Origin: Variovorax sp. 54
GTDB taxonomy: Bacteria > Pseudomonadota > Gammaproteobacteria > Burkholderiales > Burkholderiaceae_C
DNA: 64,000 nt
Direction: 5' to 3'
NCBI RefSeq assembly: GCF_002754375.1
Contig: NZ_PEFF01000001.1
Location: 6,217,501-6,281,500, forward strand
The first letter of the stretch is position 1; each line of letters begins with the position of its first letter. The notes beneath the pieces are model-generated. The model did no database searches. It saw only the letters and a program-made list of their open reading frames with translations, and was not told the DNA's origin. The translations under genes were made by a program, and so were the position numbers. Below, in pieces: positions 27,568-38,087 of this stretch.

Positions 27568-30500
27568 CGGAAGGCCCTGCGACCCCTGAAACTCCCGTGA
27601 CGCCTGAGCACAAACCCGCCGGCTTCAATCTTTCCAAATGGGCGCTGGACCACGCGCCCCTCACGCGCTACCTGATGGTGGTGCTGATGGTGCTGGGCGC
27701 GTTTGCGTACTTCCAGCTCGGCCAGGACGAAGACCCGCCGTTCACCTTCCGCGCGATGGTCGTGCGCACCTACTGGCCCGGCGCGACCGCGCAGCAGGTG
27801 GCCGAGCAGGTCACCGACAAGCTGGAGCGCACGCTGCAGGAAGCGCCGTACGCCGACAAGATCCGCAGCTATTCGAAGCCGGGCGAGTCGCAGATCATTT
27901 TCCAGATCAAGGATTCGTCGAAGGCCGCCGAGGTGGCCAACGTCTGGTACACGGTGCGCAAGAAGATCGGCGACATGCGCGGCACCTTGCCCGCGGGTGT
28001 GCAGGGGCCGTTCTTCAATGACGATTTCGGCGATGTCTACGGCGTGATCTACGCGCTGGAGAGCGAAGGCTTCAGCTACGCCGAATTGAAGACGCTGGCT
28101 GACGACGTGCGCCAGCAATTGCTGCGCGTGAAGGACGTGGCCAAGGTCGACCAGTTCGGCGTGCAGGACGAAAAAGTCTTCATCGAGATTTCGCAGAAGC
28201 GCCTGGCGCAACTGGGGCTCGACTTCAACGCCGTGCTGGCGCAGCTCGGCTCGCAGAACGCGGTGGAAAGTGCCGGCACCATCCAGTCGCCGCTCGATGT
28301 GGTGCAGGTGCGCGTGGGCGGCCAGTTCACCAGCGTCGAGCAGCTGCGCGACATGCCGATCCGCGGCAGCTCGGGCAACCAGATCAAGCTCGGCGACATC
28401 GCCGAGATTCGCCGCGGCTATGTCGATCCGCCGGCCGTCAAGGTGCACCACCAGGGCAAGGAAGTGATCGCGCTCGGCGTGTCGATGACCAAGGGCGGCG
28501 ACATCATTGCGCTGGGCAAGGCGCTGAGGGCCACCACCGCCACCATCGACCAGCGCCTGCCGGCCGGCGTGAAGCTGGCGCAGGTGCAGGACCAGCCGGT
28601 GTCGGTGGCCAGCTCGGTCAACGAATTCGTCGGCGTGCTCATCGAGGCCGTGGCCATCGTGCTGGCCGTGAGCATCATCGCGCTCGGCCTGCACAAGGGC
28701 GGGCGCTTCGGCTGGTACATCGACATGCGACCGGGGCTGGTGGTGGCGATCACCATTCCGCTGGTGCTGGCCGTGACCTTCCTGGCCATGAACTACTTCG
28801 GCATCGGGCTGCACAAGATATCGCTGGGGTCGCTGATCATCGCGCTCGGCCTCCTGGTCGACGACGCGATCATCGCGGTCGAGATGATGGTGCGGAAGAT
28901 GGAAGAGGGCTACGACAAGGTCCGCGCCGCCACATTCGCCTACGACGTGACCGCCAAGCCGATGCTCACGGGCACGCTCATCACGGCGGCGGGCTTTTTG
29001 CCGATCGGCATCGCCAAGTCGGTGACGGGCGAGTACACCTTCGCGATCTTTGCGGTGACGGTGATTGCGCTGGTGCTGTCGTGGATCGTGTCGGTGTATT
29101 TCGTGCCGTACCTGGGCACGCTGCTGCTCAAGGTGAAGCCGCACGACCCCGACGCGCCGCCGCACGAGCTGTTCGACACGCCGTTCTACAACGGCTTCCG
29201 TCGCGCGGTGAACTGGTGCGTGCAGCACCGCTGGCTGACCATCGGCGCCACCGTGCTGATCTTCGCGCTCGGCATCGTCGGCATGGGCAAGGTGCAGCAG
29301 CAGTTCTTCCCCGATTCGAGCCGGCCCGAGATCATGGTGGACATCTGGTTCCCCGAAGGCACCTCGTTCGCGGCCAACGAAGAAGTGGCCAAACGCGTCG
29401 AACAGCGCGTGATGAAGGAAGAGGGCGTGAAGACCGTCAGCACCTGGATCGGCTCCGGCGTGCCGCGCTTCTACCTGCCGCTGGACCAGGTCTTTCCGCA
29501 GACCAACGTGTCGCAGCTCATCGTGCTGGCGCAGGACCTGAAGGTGCGCGAGCGACTGCGCCTGCGCCTGCCCGCATTGCTGGCCGAAGAATTCCCCGAG
29601 GTGCGCGGCCGCGTCAAGCTGCTGCCCAACGGCCCGCCGGTGCCGTACCCGGTCCAGTTCCGCGTGATCGGCACCGAGCCCGCCCAACTGCGCGCCCGCG
29701 CCGACGAGGTGAAGGCCGTGCTGCGCGAGAGCGCCAACATGCGCGGCGTGAACGACAACTGGAACGAGTCGGTCAAGGTGATCCGCCTCGAGATCGACCA
29801 GGCCAAGGCGCGAGCGCTCGGCGTGACCAGCCAGGCGATCGCCCAAGCCTCGCGCACCATGTTCAGCGGCACCACGGTCGGCCAGTACCGCGAGAACGAT
29901 TTGCTGATCGACATCGTGCTGCGCCAGTCGGCCGACGAGCGCGAGGCCATCTCGGACATCGGCAACGCCTACATCCCGACGACCACGGGCCGTTCGATCC
30001 CGCTCACGCAGATCGCCCGTCCGGTGTTCACCTGGGAGCCCGGCGTGATGTGGCGCGAGAACCGCGACTACGCGATCACCGTGCAGGGCGACGTGGTGGA
30101 AGGCCTGCAGGGCGCCACCGTGACCGAACAACTGCTGCCGCAACTGCGCAAGCTCGAGGCCGGCTGGCATGCGGCCGGGCAGGGCGGCTACCGCATCGAG
30201 GTGGCGGGCGCGGTCGAGGAAAGCAGCAAGGGCTCGGCCTCGATCGTGGCGGGCGTGCCGATCATGCTGTTCCTGGTGTTCACGCTGCTGATGCTGCAGC
30301 TGCACAGTTTCAGCCGCTCGCTGCTGGTGTTCATCACCGGCCCCATGGGCATCGCCGGCGTGGCCGCCGCGCTGCTGCTGCTGAACCGGCCTTTCGGCTT
30401 CGTCGCGCTGCTCGGCGTGATCGCGCTGATGGGCATGATCCAGCGCAACGCCGTGATCCTGATCGACCAGATCGAGAGCGACCGCGCGGCCGGCGTGCCG

Positions 30501-30728
30501 GCCTGGGACGCGATCGTCGAGTCGGCCGTGCGACGCCTGCGCCCCATCGTGCTGACCGCTGCGGCGGCGGTGCTGGCGATGATTCCGCTGTCGCGCAGCG
30601 TGTTCTGGGGGCCGATGGCCGTGGCCATCATGGGCGGGCTGATCGTGGCCACCGTGCTGACACTGCTGGCGCTGCCGGCGATGTATGCCGCGGCCTTCCG
30701 CATCAAGCGGGAGCCGCAGACGGCCTGA
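27564..30728 (+). CDS. RND efflux permease (second pump)
   Basis: 1054 aa. The N-terminal ~30 residues are a Pro/Thr-rich cytoplasmic extension before helix 1. The porter domain begins with the FRAMVVRTYWPGATAQQVAEQ pattern of the subgroup that includes TriC/VexF-like pumps. Helix 4 carries the paired Asp of the proton relay (LGLLVDDAIIAVE, Asp433-Asp434). The operon supplies only adaptor and permease, so an outer-membrane channel encoded elsewhere must be borrowed. Substrate unknown. Confidence 0.94.
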   Translation: MTEGPATPETPVTPEHKPAGFNLSKWALDHAPLTRYLMVVLMVLGAFAYFQLGQDEDPPFTFRAMVVRTYWPGATAQQVAEQVTDKLERTLQEAPYADKIRSYSKPGESQIIFQIKDSSKAAEVANVWYTVRKKIGDMRGTLPAGVQGPFFNDDFGDVYGVIYALESEGFSYAELKTLADDVRQQLLRVKDVAKVDQFGVQDEKVFIEISQKRLAQLGLDFNAVLAQLGSQNAVESAGTIQSPLDVVQVRVGGQFTSVEQLRDMPIRGSSGNQIKLGDIAEIRRGYVDPPAVKVHHQGKEVIALGVSMTKGGDIIALGKALRATTATIDQRLPAGVKLAQVQDQPVSVASSVNEFVGVLIEAVAIVLAVSIIALGLHKGGRFGWYIDMRPGLVVAITIPLVLAVTFLAMNYFGIGLHKISLGSLIIALGLLVDDAIIAVEMMVRKMEEGYDKVRAATFAYDVTAKPMLTGTLITAAGFLPIGIAKSVTGEYTFAIFAVTVIALVLSWIVSVYFVPYLGTLLLKVKPHDPDAPPHELFDTPFYNGFRRAVNWCVQHRWLTIGATVLIFALGIVGMGKVQQQFFPDSSRPEIMVDIWFPEGTSFAANEEVAKRVEQRVMKEEGVKTVSTWIGSGVPRFYLPLDQVFPQTNVSQLIVLAQDLKVRERLRLRLPALLAEEFPEVRGRVKLLPNGPPVPYPVQFRVIGTEPAQLRARADEVKAVLRESANMRGVNDNWNESVKVIRLEIDQAKARALGVTSQAIAQASRTMFSGTTVGQYRENDLLIDIVLRQSADEREAISDIGNAYIPTTTGRSIPLTQIARPVFTWEPGVMWRENRDYAITVQGDVVEGLQGATVTEQLLPQLRKLEAGWHAAGQGGYRIEVAGAVEESSKGSASIVAGVPIMLFLVFTLLMLQLHSFSRSLLVFITGPMGIAGVAAALLLLNRPFGFVALLGVIALMGMIQRNAVILIDQIESDRAAGVPAWDAIVESAVRRLRPIVLTAAAAVLAMIPLSRSVFWGPMAVAIMGGLIVATVLTLLALPAMYAAAFRIKREPQTA

Positions 30729-30741
30729 AAAGGCGCTTTCC

Positions 30742-30765
30742 ACGGGCCGTTTTCGGGCGGCCCGT
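30742..30765 (+). terminator. Hairpin after second RND permease
   Basis: ACGGGCCG pairs perfectly with CGGCCCGT over an 8-base loop, 13 bases past the stop codon. There is no U-tract after it, so it is at best a weak or factor-assisted terminator, or an mRNA 3'-end stabiliser. Confidence 0.4.
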
Positions 30766-30850
30766 ATCCCTTGCGCGAGAGTGGGTGAAATCCCCAAAAG
30801 GGGGAAGCCGGAAGGCCCCCATTCTTGCGTTTAAAATGCGCGGTTGACCG

Positions 30851-30927
30851 ATTTCAGGCGGACGGTCTTGGGCCAGCGGTTTTTCCGCAGCGCCGAGGCC
30901 GTCCGCCTTTGCATTCACCTGAAATTT
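30851..30927. other. Large nested inverted repeat before tRNA-Leu(UAG)
   Basis: AGGCGGACGG (30856-30865) pairs perfectly with CCGTCCGCCT (30899-30908). Inside lies a small hairpin GCGG-TTTTT-CCGC (30876-30888). Outside, ATTTCAGG (30851-30858) is matched by CCTGAAAT (30918-30925). The structure fills most of the 205-base gap between the RND permease and the tRNA. It could be a structured RNA, a leader of the tRNA/tig transcript or a regulator site. No clear promoter was found around it. Confidence 0.5.
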
Positions 30928-30933
30928 GGCATC

Positions 30934-31020
30934 GCGCGGGTGGCGAAATTGGTAGACGCACCAGGTTTAGGTCCTGACGTTCGCAAGAACGTGCCGGTTC
31001 GAGTCCGGCCCCGCGCACCA
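30934..31020 (+). tRNA. tRNA-Leu (anticodon UAG)
   Basis: 87 bases including encoded CCA. The acceptor stem GCGCGGG/CCCGCGC is perfect, the anticodon loop TTTAGGT reads CUN leucine codons, there is a long class II variable arm and a GTTCGAGTC T-loop. It lies 26 bases before tig and is probably on the same primary transcript. Confidence 0.97.
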
Positions 31021-31046
31021 GCCACACCCCTCACAAGGAAGACACC

Positions 31047-32360
31047 ATGACCGTGAACGTTGAAACTCTCGAGAAGCTCGAACGCAAGATCACGCTGACC
31101 CTGCCGGTCGGCACCATCCAGAACGAAGTCGATTCGCGCCTCAAGAAGCTCGCGCGCACCGTCAAGATGGACGGCTTCCGTCCCGGCAAGGTGCCGATGA
31201 ACGTCGTGGCCCAGCGCTACGGCTACTCGGTGCACTACGAAGTCATGAACGACAAGGTCGGTGAGGCCTTCTCGCAAGCCGCGAACGAAGCCAAGCTGCG
31301 CGTCGCCGGCCAGCCCCGCATCACCGAGAAGGAAGAGTCGCCCGAAGGCCAGCTCGCCTTCGACGCGGTCTTCGAAGTGTTCCCCGAAGTCAAGATCAAC
31401 GACCTGTCGGGCGCTGAAGTCGAGAAGCTGTCGGCCGAAGTCGGCGACGAAGCCATCGACAAGACCCTGGACATCCTGCGCAAGCAGCGTCGCACCTTCG
31501 CCCAGCGCGCCCAAGACGCCGTGGCCGAAGACAACGACCGCGTGACGGTCGACTTCGAAGGCAAGATCGACGGCGAGCCCTTCCAGGGCGGCAAGGCCGA
31601 AGACTTCCAGTTCGTCGTCGGCGAAGGCCAGATGCTCAAGGAATTCGAAGACGCCGTGCGCGGCATGAAGTCCGGCGACAGCCGCACCTTCCCGCTGTCG
31701 TTCCCGGCCGATTACCACGGCAAGGACGTGGCCGGCAAGCAAGCCGACTTCATGGTCACCGTGAAGAAGATCGAAGCGTCGCACCTGCCCGAAGTCAACG
31801 AACAGCTGGCCAAGTCGCTCGGCATCGCAGAAGCCACCGTGGAAGGCCTGCGCGCCGACATCAAGCGCAACCTCGAGCGCGAAGTGAAGTTCCGCCTGCT
31901 GGCCCGCAACAAGAACGCCGTGATGGACGCTCTGGTGGCCAATGCCGAGCTCGACCTGCCGAACGCCAGCGTGCAGTCGGAAGTCGCCCGCATGATCGAA
32001 GGCGCCCGCGCCGAGCTCAAGCAGCGCGGCATCAAGGACGCCGACAAGGCCCCGATCCCCGAAGAAGTGTTCCGTCCGCAAGCCGAGCGCCGCGTGCGCC
32101 TGGGCCTGGTGGTGGCCGAACTGGTGCGTGCCAACGAACTGCAGGCCAAGCCCGAGCAGATCAAGGCCCACATCGACGAGCTGGCCGCCAGCTACGAGAA
32201 GCCGCAAGACGTCGTGCGTTGGTACTTCAGCGACAACAACCGCCTGGCGGAAGTCGAAGCCGTGGTCATCGAGAACAACGTGACCGACTTCGTGCTGGCC
32301 AAGGCGAAGGTCACCGAAAAGTCGGTGTCGTTCGACGAACTGATGGCGCAGCAGCAGTAA
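31047..32360 (+). CDS. tig: Trigger factor (ribosome-associated chaperone and prolyl isomerase)
   Basis: 437 aa. N-terminal ribosome-binding domain with the signature FRPGKVPMNVVAQRYG (about residues 44-60), then an FKBP-type isomerase domain (DRVTVDFEGKIDGEPFQGG, residues ~162-180) and a helical C-terminal chaperone domain. It binds nascent chains at the exit tunnel. Starts with AAGGAAGACACC before ATG 31047. Order tig, clpP, clpX, lon is the conserved proteobacterial quality-control cluster. Confidence 0.97.
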   Translation: MTVNVETLEKLERKITLTLPVGTIQNEVDSRLKKLARTVKMDGFRPGKVPMNVVAQRYGYSVHYEVMNDKVGEAFSQAANEAKLRVAGQPRITEKEESPEGQLAFDAVFEVFPEVKINDLSGAEVEKLSAEVGDEAIDKTLDILRKQRRTFAQRAQDAVAEDNDRVTVDFEGKIDGEPFQGGKAEDFQFVVGEGQMLKEFEDAVRGMKSGDSRTFPLSFPADYHGKDVAGKQADFMVTVKKIEASHLPEVNEQLAKSLGIAEATVEGLRADIKRNLEREVKFRLLARNKNAVMDALVANAELDLPNASVQSEVARMIEGARAELKQRGIKDADKAPIPEEVFRPQAERRVRLGLVVAELVRANELQAKPEQIKAHIDELAASYEKPQDVVRWYFSDNNRLAEVEAVVIENNVTDFVLAKAKVTEKSVSFDELMAQQQ

Positions 32361-32483
32361 GCTGGTTTCCGTCGCTGCATGCAGCAACGCCGATGGGGCT
32401 TGTGCTTTGCGGCACGAGCCCCATTTCACTCAGGCGTACAGTTCAATCAGAGCGAACGAATCCATTTTCCGGAGAGCAAATTC

Positions 32484-33092
32484 ATGAGCGCACAGGAAAT
32501 TCAAGGCCTCGGCATGATCCCGATGGTCGTCGAGCAGTCGGGCCGCGGCGAGCGGTCGTATGACATCTACTCGCGTCTCCTCAAGGAACGCATCATCTTC
32601 CTGGTGGGCGAGGTCAACGACCAGACCGCCAACCTCGTGGTGGCCCAGTTGCTGTTCCTCGAGAGCGAGAACCCGGACAAGGACATTTCGTTCTACATCA
32701 ACTCCCCGGGCGGCAGCGTGAGCGCCGGCATGGCGATCTACGACACGATGCAGTTCATCAAGCCGTCGGTGTCGACCATGTGCCTGGGCTTCGCAGCCAG
32801 CATGGGCGCCTTTCTGCTGGCGGCCGGCGAGAAGGGCAAGCGTTTCTCGCTGCCCAACTCGAAGATCATGATTCACCAGGTGCTGGGCGGCGCACGCGGC
32901 CAGGCCACCGACATCGAAATCCATGCGCGCGACATCCTGCGCACCAAGGACCAGATGAACCGCATCCTGGCCGAACGCACCGGCCAGCCGCTGGAAAAAG
33001 TCAAGTCGGACACCGAGCGCGACTACTTCCTGACGGCCGACGAGGCCAAGGATTACGGTCTGGTCGACCAGGTTGTCTCCCAGCGCGGTTAA
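32484..33092 (+). CDS. clpP: ATP-dependent Clp protease proteolytic subunit
   Basis: 202 aa from ATG 32484 with CCGGAGAGCAAA before it; an in-frame upstream ATG at 32379 would add a non-conserved extension. Serine peptidase with catalytic Ser106 (FAASMGAF), His131 (IMIHQVLGG) and Asp180 in the usual positions. It forms the tetradecameric chamber served by ClpX. Followed by a strong terminator, so clpX is mostly expressed separately or by read-through. Confidence 0.97.
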   Translation: MSAQEIQGLGMIPMVVEQSGRGERSYDIYSRLLKERIIFLVGEVNDQTANLVVAQLLFLESENPDKDISFYINSPGGSVSAGMAIYDTMQFIKPSVSTMCLGFAASMGAFLLAAGEKGKRFSLPNSKIMIHQVLGGARGQATDIEIHARDILRTKDQMNRILAERTGQPLEKVKSDTERDYFLTADEAKDYGLVDQVVSQRG

Positions 33093-33123
33093 TGCCGCCC
33101 GGCGCCTCGGGCGCCAGAATGGC

Positions 33124-33159
33124 AAAAACGGCGTTTCCCACACGGGAAACGCCGTTTTT
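33124..33159 (+). terminator. Strong intrinsic terminator between clpP and clpX
   Basis: AAAAACGGCGTTTCCC and GGGAAACGCCGTTTTT form a perfect 16-bp stem around the loop ACAC. The A/T ends make it symmetrical and able to work on either strand. Confidence 0.9.
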
Positions 33160-33202
33160 GTTTAGTTATCATTGTCCATACCCTGTCACGAGGCAAAAGT
33201 CC

Positions 33203-34471
33203 ATGGCCGAAAAAAAAGGCACCTCCAGCGAAAAAACGCTTTATTGCTCGTTCTGCGGCAAGAGCCAGCACGAGGTCAAGAAGCTGATCGCGGGCCCTTC
33301 GGTCTTCATCTGCGACGAATGCATCGACCTGTGCAACGAGATCATCCGTGACGAGCTGCCGGCCGGTGAGGAAGCACGCGACGCGCGCAGCGACCTGCCC
33401 ACGCCGCTGGAGATCAAGACCAACCTCGACAACTACGTGATCGGCCAAGAGCCGGCCAAGCGCATGCTGTCGGTGGCCGTTTACAACCACTACAAGCGCC
33501 TGCGCCACAAGGAAAAGAACACCAAGGGCGACGAGGTCGAGCTCAGCAAGAGCAACATCCTCTTGATCGGCCCCACGGGTTCGGGCAAGACGCTGCTGGC
33601 GCAAACGCTCGCGCGCATGCTCGACGTGCCTTTCGTGATGGCCGACGCCACCACGCTGACCGAAGCCGGCTACGTGGGCGAGGACGTCGAGAACATCATC
33701 CAGAAGCTGCTGCAAAGCTGCAACTACGAGGTCGAGCGCGCCCAGCGCGGCATCGTCTACATCGACGAAATCGACAAGATCTCGCGCAAGTCCGACAACC
33801 CCTCGATCACGCGCGACGTGTCGGGCGAGGGTGTGCAGCAGGCGCTGCTGAAGCTCATCGAAGGCACCATGGCCAGCGTGCCGCCCCAGGGCGGGCGCAA
33901 GCACCCGAACCAGGACTTCCTGCAGATCGACACGACCAACATCCTGTTCATCTGCGGCGGCGCCTTTTCGGGCCTCGAGAAGGTCATCGAAAACCGCACC
34001 GAGGCCTCGGGTATCGGCTTCGGCGCCGCGGTCAAGAGCAAGGCCCAGCGCAGCATCACCGAGGTGTTCCGCGAAGTCGAGCCCGAAGACCTGATCAAAT
34101 TCGGCCTGATCCCCGAACTCGTGGGCCGCATGCCCGTGGTCGCCTCGCTGGCCGAACTGAGCGAAGACGCGCTGGTGCAGATCCTGACCGAGCCCAAGAA
34201 TGCGGTGGTGAAGCAGTTCACCAAGCTGCTGCAAATGGAAGGCGTGGACCTCGAAATTCGTCCCGCGGCGCTCAAGGCGATCGCACGCAAGGCCCTGGCC
34301 CGCAAGACCGGCGCGCGCGGCCTGCGCTCGATCCTTGAACAGTCGCTGATCGACACCATGTTCGAATTGCCGAACGCGACCAATGTCGACAAGGTGGTGG
34401 TCGAGGAATCGACCATCGACGAAAACAAGCCCCCGCTGCTCGTGTACCGCGAAACGGCGAAAAAGGCCTAA
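33203..34471 (+). CDS. clpX: ATP-dependent Clp protease ATP-binding subunit
   Basis: 422 aa. N-terminal C4 zinc finger (Cys15, Cys18, Cys37, Cys40) for substrate and adaptor binding. AAA+ module with Walker A GPTGSGKT, Walker [11 protein letters not shown] and the pore-loop/sensor regions; the ClpP-docking loop is around GIGFGAAV. It unfolds proteins and feeds them to ClpP. Starts about 40 bases after the terminator, so it should have its own promoter, which I could not place with confidence. Confidence 0.97.
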   Translation: MAEKKGTSSEKTLYCSFCGKSQHEVKKLIAGPSVFICDECIDLCNEIIRDELPAGEEARDARSDLPTPLEIKTNLDNYVIGQEPAKRMLSVAVYNHYKRLRHKEKNTKGDEVELSKSNILLIGPTGSGKTLLAQTLARMLDVPFVMADATTLTEAGYVGEDVENIIQKLLQSCNYEVERAQRGIVYIDEIDKISRKSDNPSITRDVSGEGVQQALLKLIEGTMASVPPQGGRKHPNQDFLQIDTTNILFICGGAFSGLEKVIENRTEASGIGFGAAVKSKAQRSITEVFREVEPEDLIKFGLIPELVGRMPVVASLAELSEDALVQILTEPKNAVVKQFTKLLQMEGVDLEIRPAALKAIARKALARKTGARGLRSILEQSLIDTMFELPNATNVDKVVVEESTIDENKPPLLVYRETAKKA

Positions 34472-34486
34472 AGGACAAGGACGCTC

Positions 34487-36928
<2,442 letters not shown>

Positions 36929-36945
36929 TCGATTGATTGCAGAAC

Positions 36946-36976
36946 TTGTGAAGCCTCGAAAAACTGGTATATAATT
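36946..36976 (+). promoter_or_regulatory. Probable promoter of tRNA-Gly
   Basis: A perfect -10 TATAAT (36971-36976) lies 14 bases before the tRNA. The best -35 is TTGTGA (36946-36951) with a long 19-base spacer, so activity may depend on an extended or AT-rich -10 region. Confidence 0.55.
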
Positions 36977-36990
36977 TGAGGCTCGAAACG

Positions 36991-37065
36991 CGGGAATAGC
37001 TCAGTTGGTAGAGCGCAACCTTGCCAAGGTTGAGGTCGAGAGTTCGAGACTCTTTTCCCGCTCCA
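36991..37065 (+). tRNA. tRNA-Gly (anticodon GCC)
   Basis: 75 bases with encoded CCA. Acceptor stem GCGGGAA/TTCCCGC, D-arm AGCTCAGTTGGTAGAGC, anticodon loop TTGCCAA reading GGY codons, T-loop GTTCGAGAC. It is followed after 7 bases by an intrinsic terminator. Confidence 0.97.
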
Positions 37066-37072
37066 GTTTTTG

Positions 37073-37103
37073 AAAAAGGGAAGCAACCAGCTTCCCTTTT
37101 TTT
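37073..37103 (+). terminator. Intrinsic terminator between tRNA-Gly and tRNA-Cys
   Basis: AAAAAGGGAAGC (37073-37084) pairs with GCTTCCCTTTTT (37090-37101) across the loop AACCA, followed by more T. Strong Rho-independent form. Confidence 0.85.
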
Positions 37104-37129
37104 CGCAGTTCGATTTCGTTATTCAGCGT

Positions 37130-37203
37130 GGCGCGATAGCAAAGCGGTTATGCAACGGATTGCAAATCCGTGTAGCCCGGTTCGACTCCGGGTCGCGCCT
37201 CCA
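37130..37203 (+). tRNA. tRNA-Cys (anticodon GCA)
   Basis: 74 bases with encoded CCA. Acceptor GGCGCGA/TCGCGCC with discriminator U, anticodon loop TTGCAAA, T-arm CCCGGTTCGACTCCGGG. Flanked on both sides by terminator hairpins, so it either has its own promoter in the 26 bases upstream or depends on read-through. Confidence 0.97.
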
Positions 37204-37234
37204 CTCTCTCATCAAGACCGATCGGCTCCGATAC

Positions 37235-37270
37235 ACAAGCCCCGCCAACCGACGTTGCCGGGGCTTGTTT
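37235..37270 (+). terminator. Intrinsic terminator between tRNA-Cys and tRNA-Leu(UAA)
   Basis: ACAAGCCCCG (37235-37244) pairs with CGGGGCTTGT (37259-37268) over a 14-base loop and runs into TTT. The loop is rather long and the T-tract short, so termination may be partial. Confidence 0.65.
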
Positions 37271-37301
37271 CATTTGGGTTATCGTCGATGTTCAACCTGT
37301 G

Positions 37302-37393
37302 GCCCGGATGGTGAAATTGGTAGACACATCGGACTTAAAATCCGCCGCTTCCTTGATCGGGGCATACGGGTTCGACCCCCGTTCCGGGTACCA
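37302..37393 (+). tRNA. tRNA-Leu (anticodon UAA)
   Basis: 92 bases with encoded CCA. Acceptor GCCCGGA/TCCGGGT with one G-U pair, anticodon loop CTTAAAA, long class II variable arm, T-loop GTTCGACCC. Its 3' end is 23 bases from the next protein gene, which must be cotranscribed or have a promoter inside the tRNA. Confidence 0.96.
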
Positions 37394-37416
37394 CCATATT
37401 TACAAGGGAGTATTTG

Positions 37417-38058
37417 ATGCCTCGCTACAACGCTCCATTTGAGATCCATGTGCATGGCGATGTGCCGCTGCGCGCGGACGCGAGCTTCGAGCAAATCCAG
37501 GAGGCGCTGAAGCCGCTCTGGAAATACGCGGGCGCCAAATCGCTGGCCGACGGTGCCACCAGCACCTACGAAGAAGAACCCGGCATTCGTTTCGAGCAAA
37601 AGGATCACACGCTGCAGATCTGCTGGACCGTGCCGGGCGACGAAGACTTCCGCCAGGCGCTCGACGAGATGTGCATGGCCCTGAACGAACTCTCCGAACG
37701 CGGCGCCGCGATCGAAGTCACCTTCTACGACACCGATTTCGACGAGGAAGAGGGCGACCCCGACGAAGAATCGCGCGACGATTTCCTGATGCTGTTCGTG
37801 GGCCCCAACCCCGCCGCGATCATGCAGGTGCAGCGCGACCTGCTGGTCGAAGACGTGGTCAACCTCATGGAACGCCACTTCGACGGCGCCGAGTTGGGCG
37901 GTGTGGTCGCCGAGATCGATCGCCTCTTCAGCGACCGTTTCGACGCCCTCGTGAACTCGCTCGAAATCGGCAAGCGTCCGCGCGGTGCCGGTGGGGCCGG
38001 CGGCGGCAGCGGTGGGGGTGGTCACGGCGGTGGCCGTCGTCCGCGCCACCTGCACTGA
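37417..38058 (+). CDS. Conserved protein of unknown function with Gly/His-rich tail
   Basis: 213 aa from ATG 37417 (a TTG one codon earlier is less likely); AAGGGAG is the ribosome-binding site. No signal or membrane segment. It has a mixed alpha/beta body beginning with FEIHVHGDVPLRADASFEQI, a very acidic stretch around residues 109-126 (Asp/Glu in DTDFDEEEGDPDEESRDD), and a C-terminal tail of Gly, His and Arg from about residue 188. The tail resembles RNA- or metal-binding low-complexity ends. I do not recognise the family. It directly follows tRNA-Leu(UAA). Confidence 0.8.
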   Translation: MPRYNAPFEIHVHGDVPLRADASFEQIQEALKPLWKYAGAKSLADGATSTYEEEPGIRFEQKDHTLQICWTVPGDEDFRQALDEMCMALNELSERGAAIEVTFYDTDFDEEEGDPDEESRDDFLMLFVGPNPAAIMQVQRDLLVEDVVNLMERHFDGAELGGVVAEIDRLFSDRFDALVNSLEIGKRPRGAGGAGGGSGGGGHGGGRRPRHLH

Positions 38059-38087
38059 TCCTTCTCTTCGCCCGGCGCTAAGGCCGC

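Noticed and set aside
27444..30797. 1117-codon open frame antisense to the second RND permease
   Set aside because: Same artefact of GC-rich third positions; no domain pattern, low-complexity His/Asp/Arg composition.
37073..37270. Small RNA gene between tRNAs
   Set aside because: The hairpins are explained as intrinsic terminators of tRNA-Gly and tRNA-Cys.
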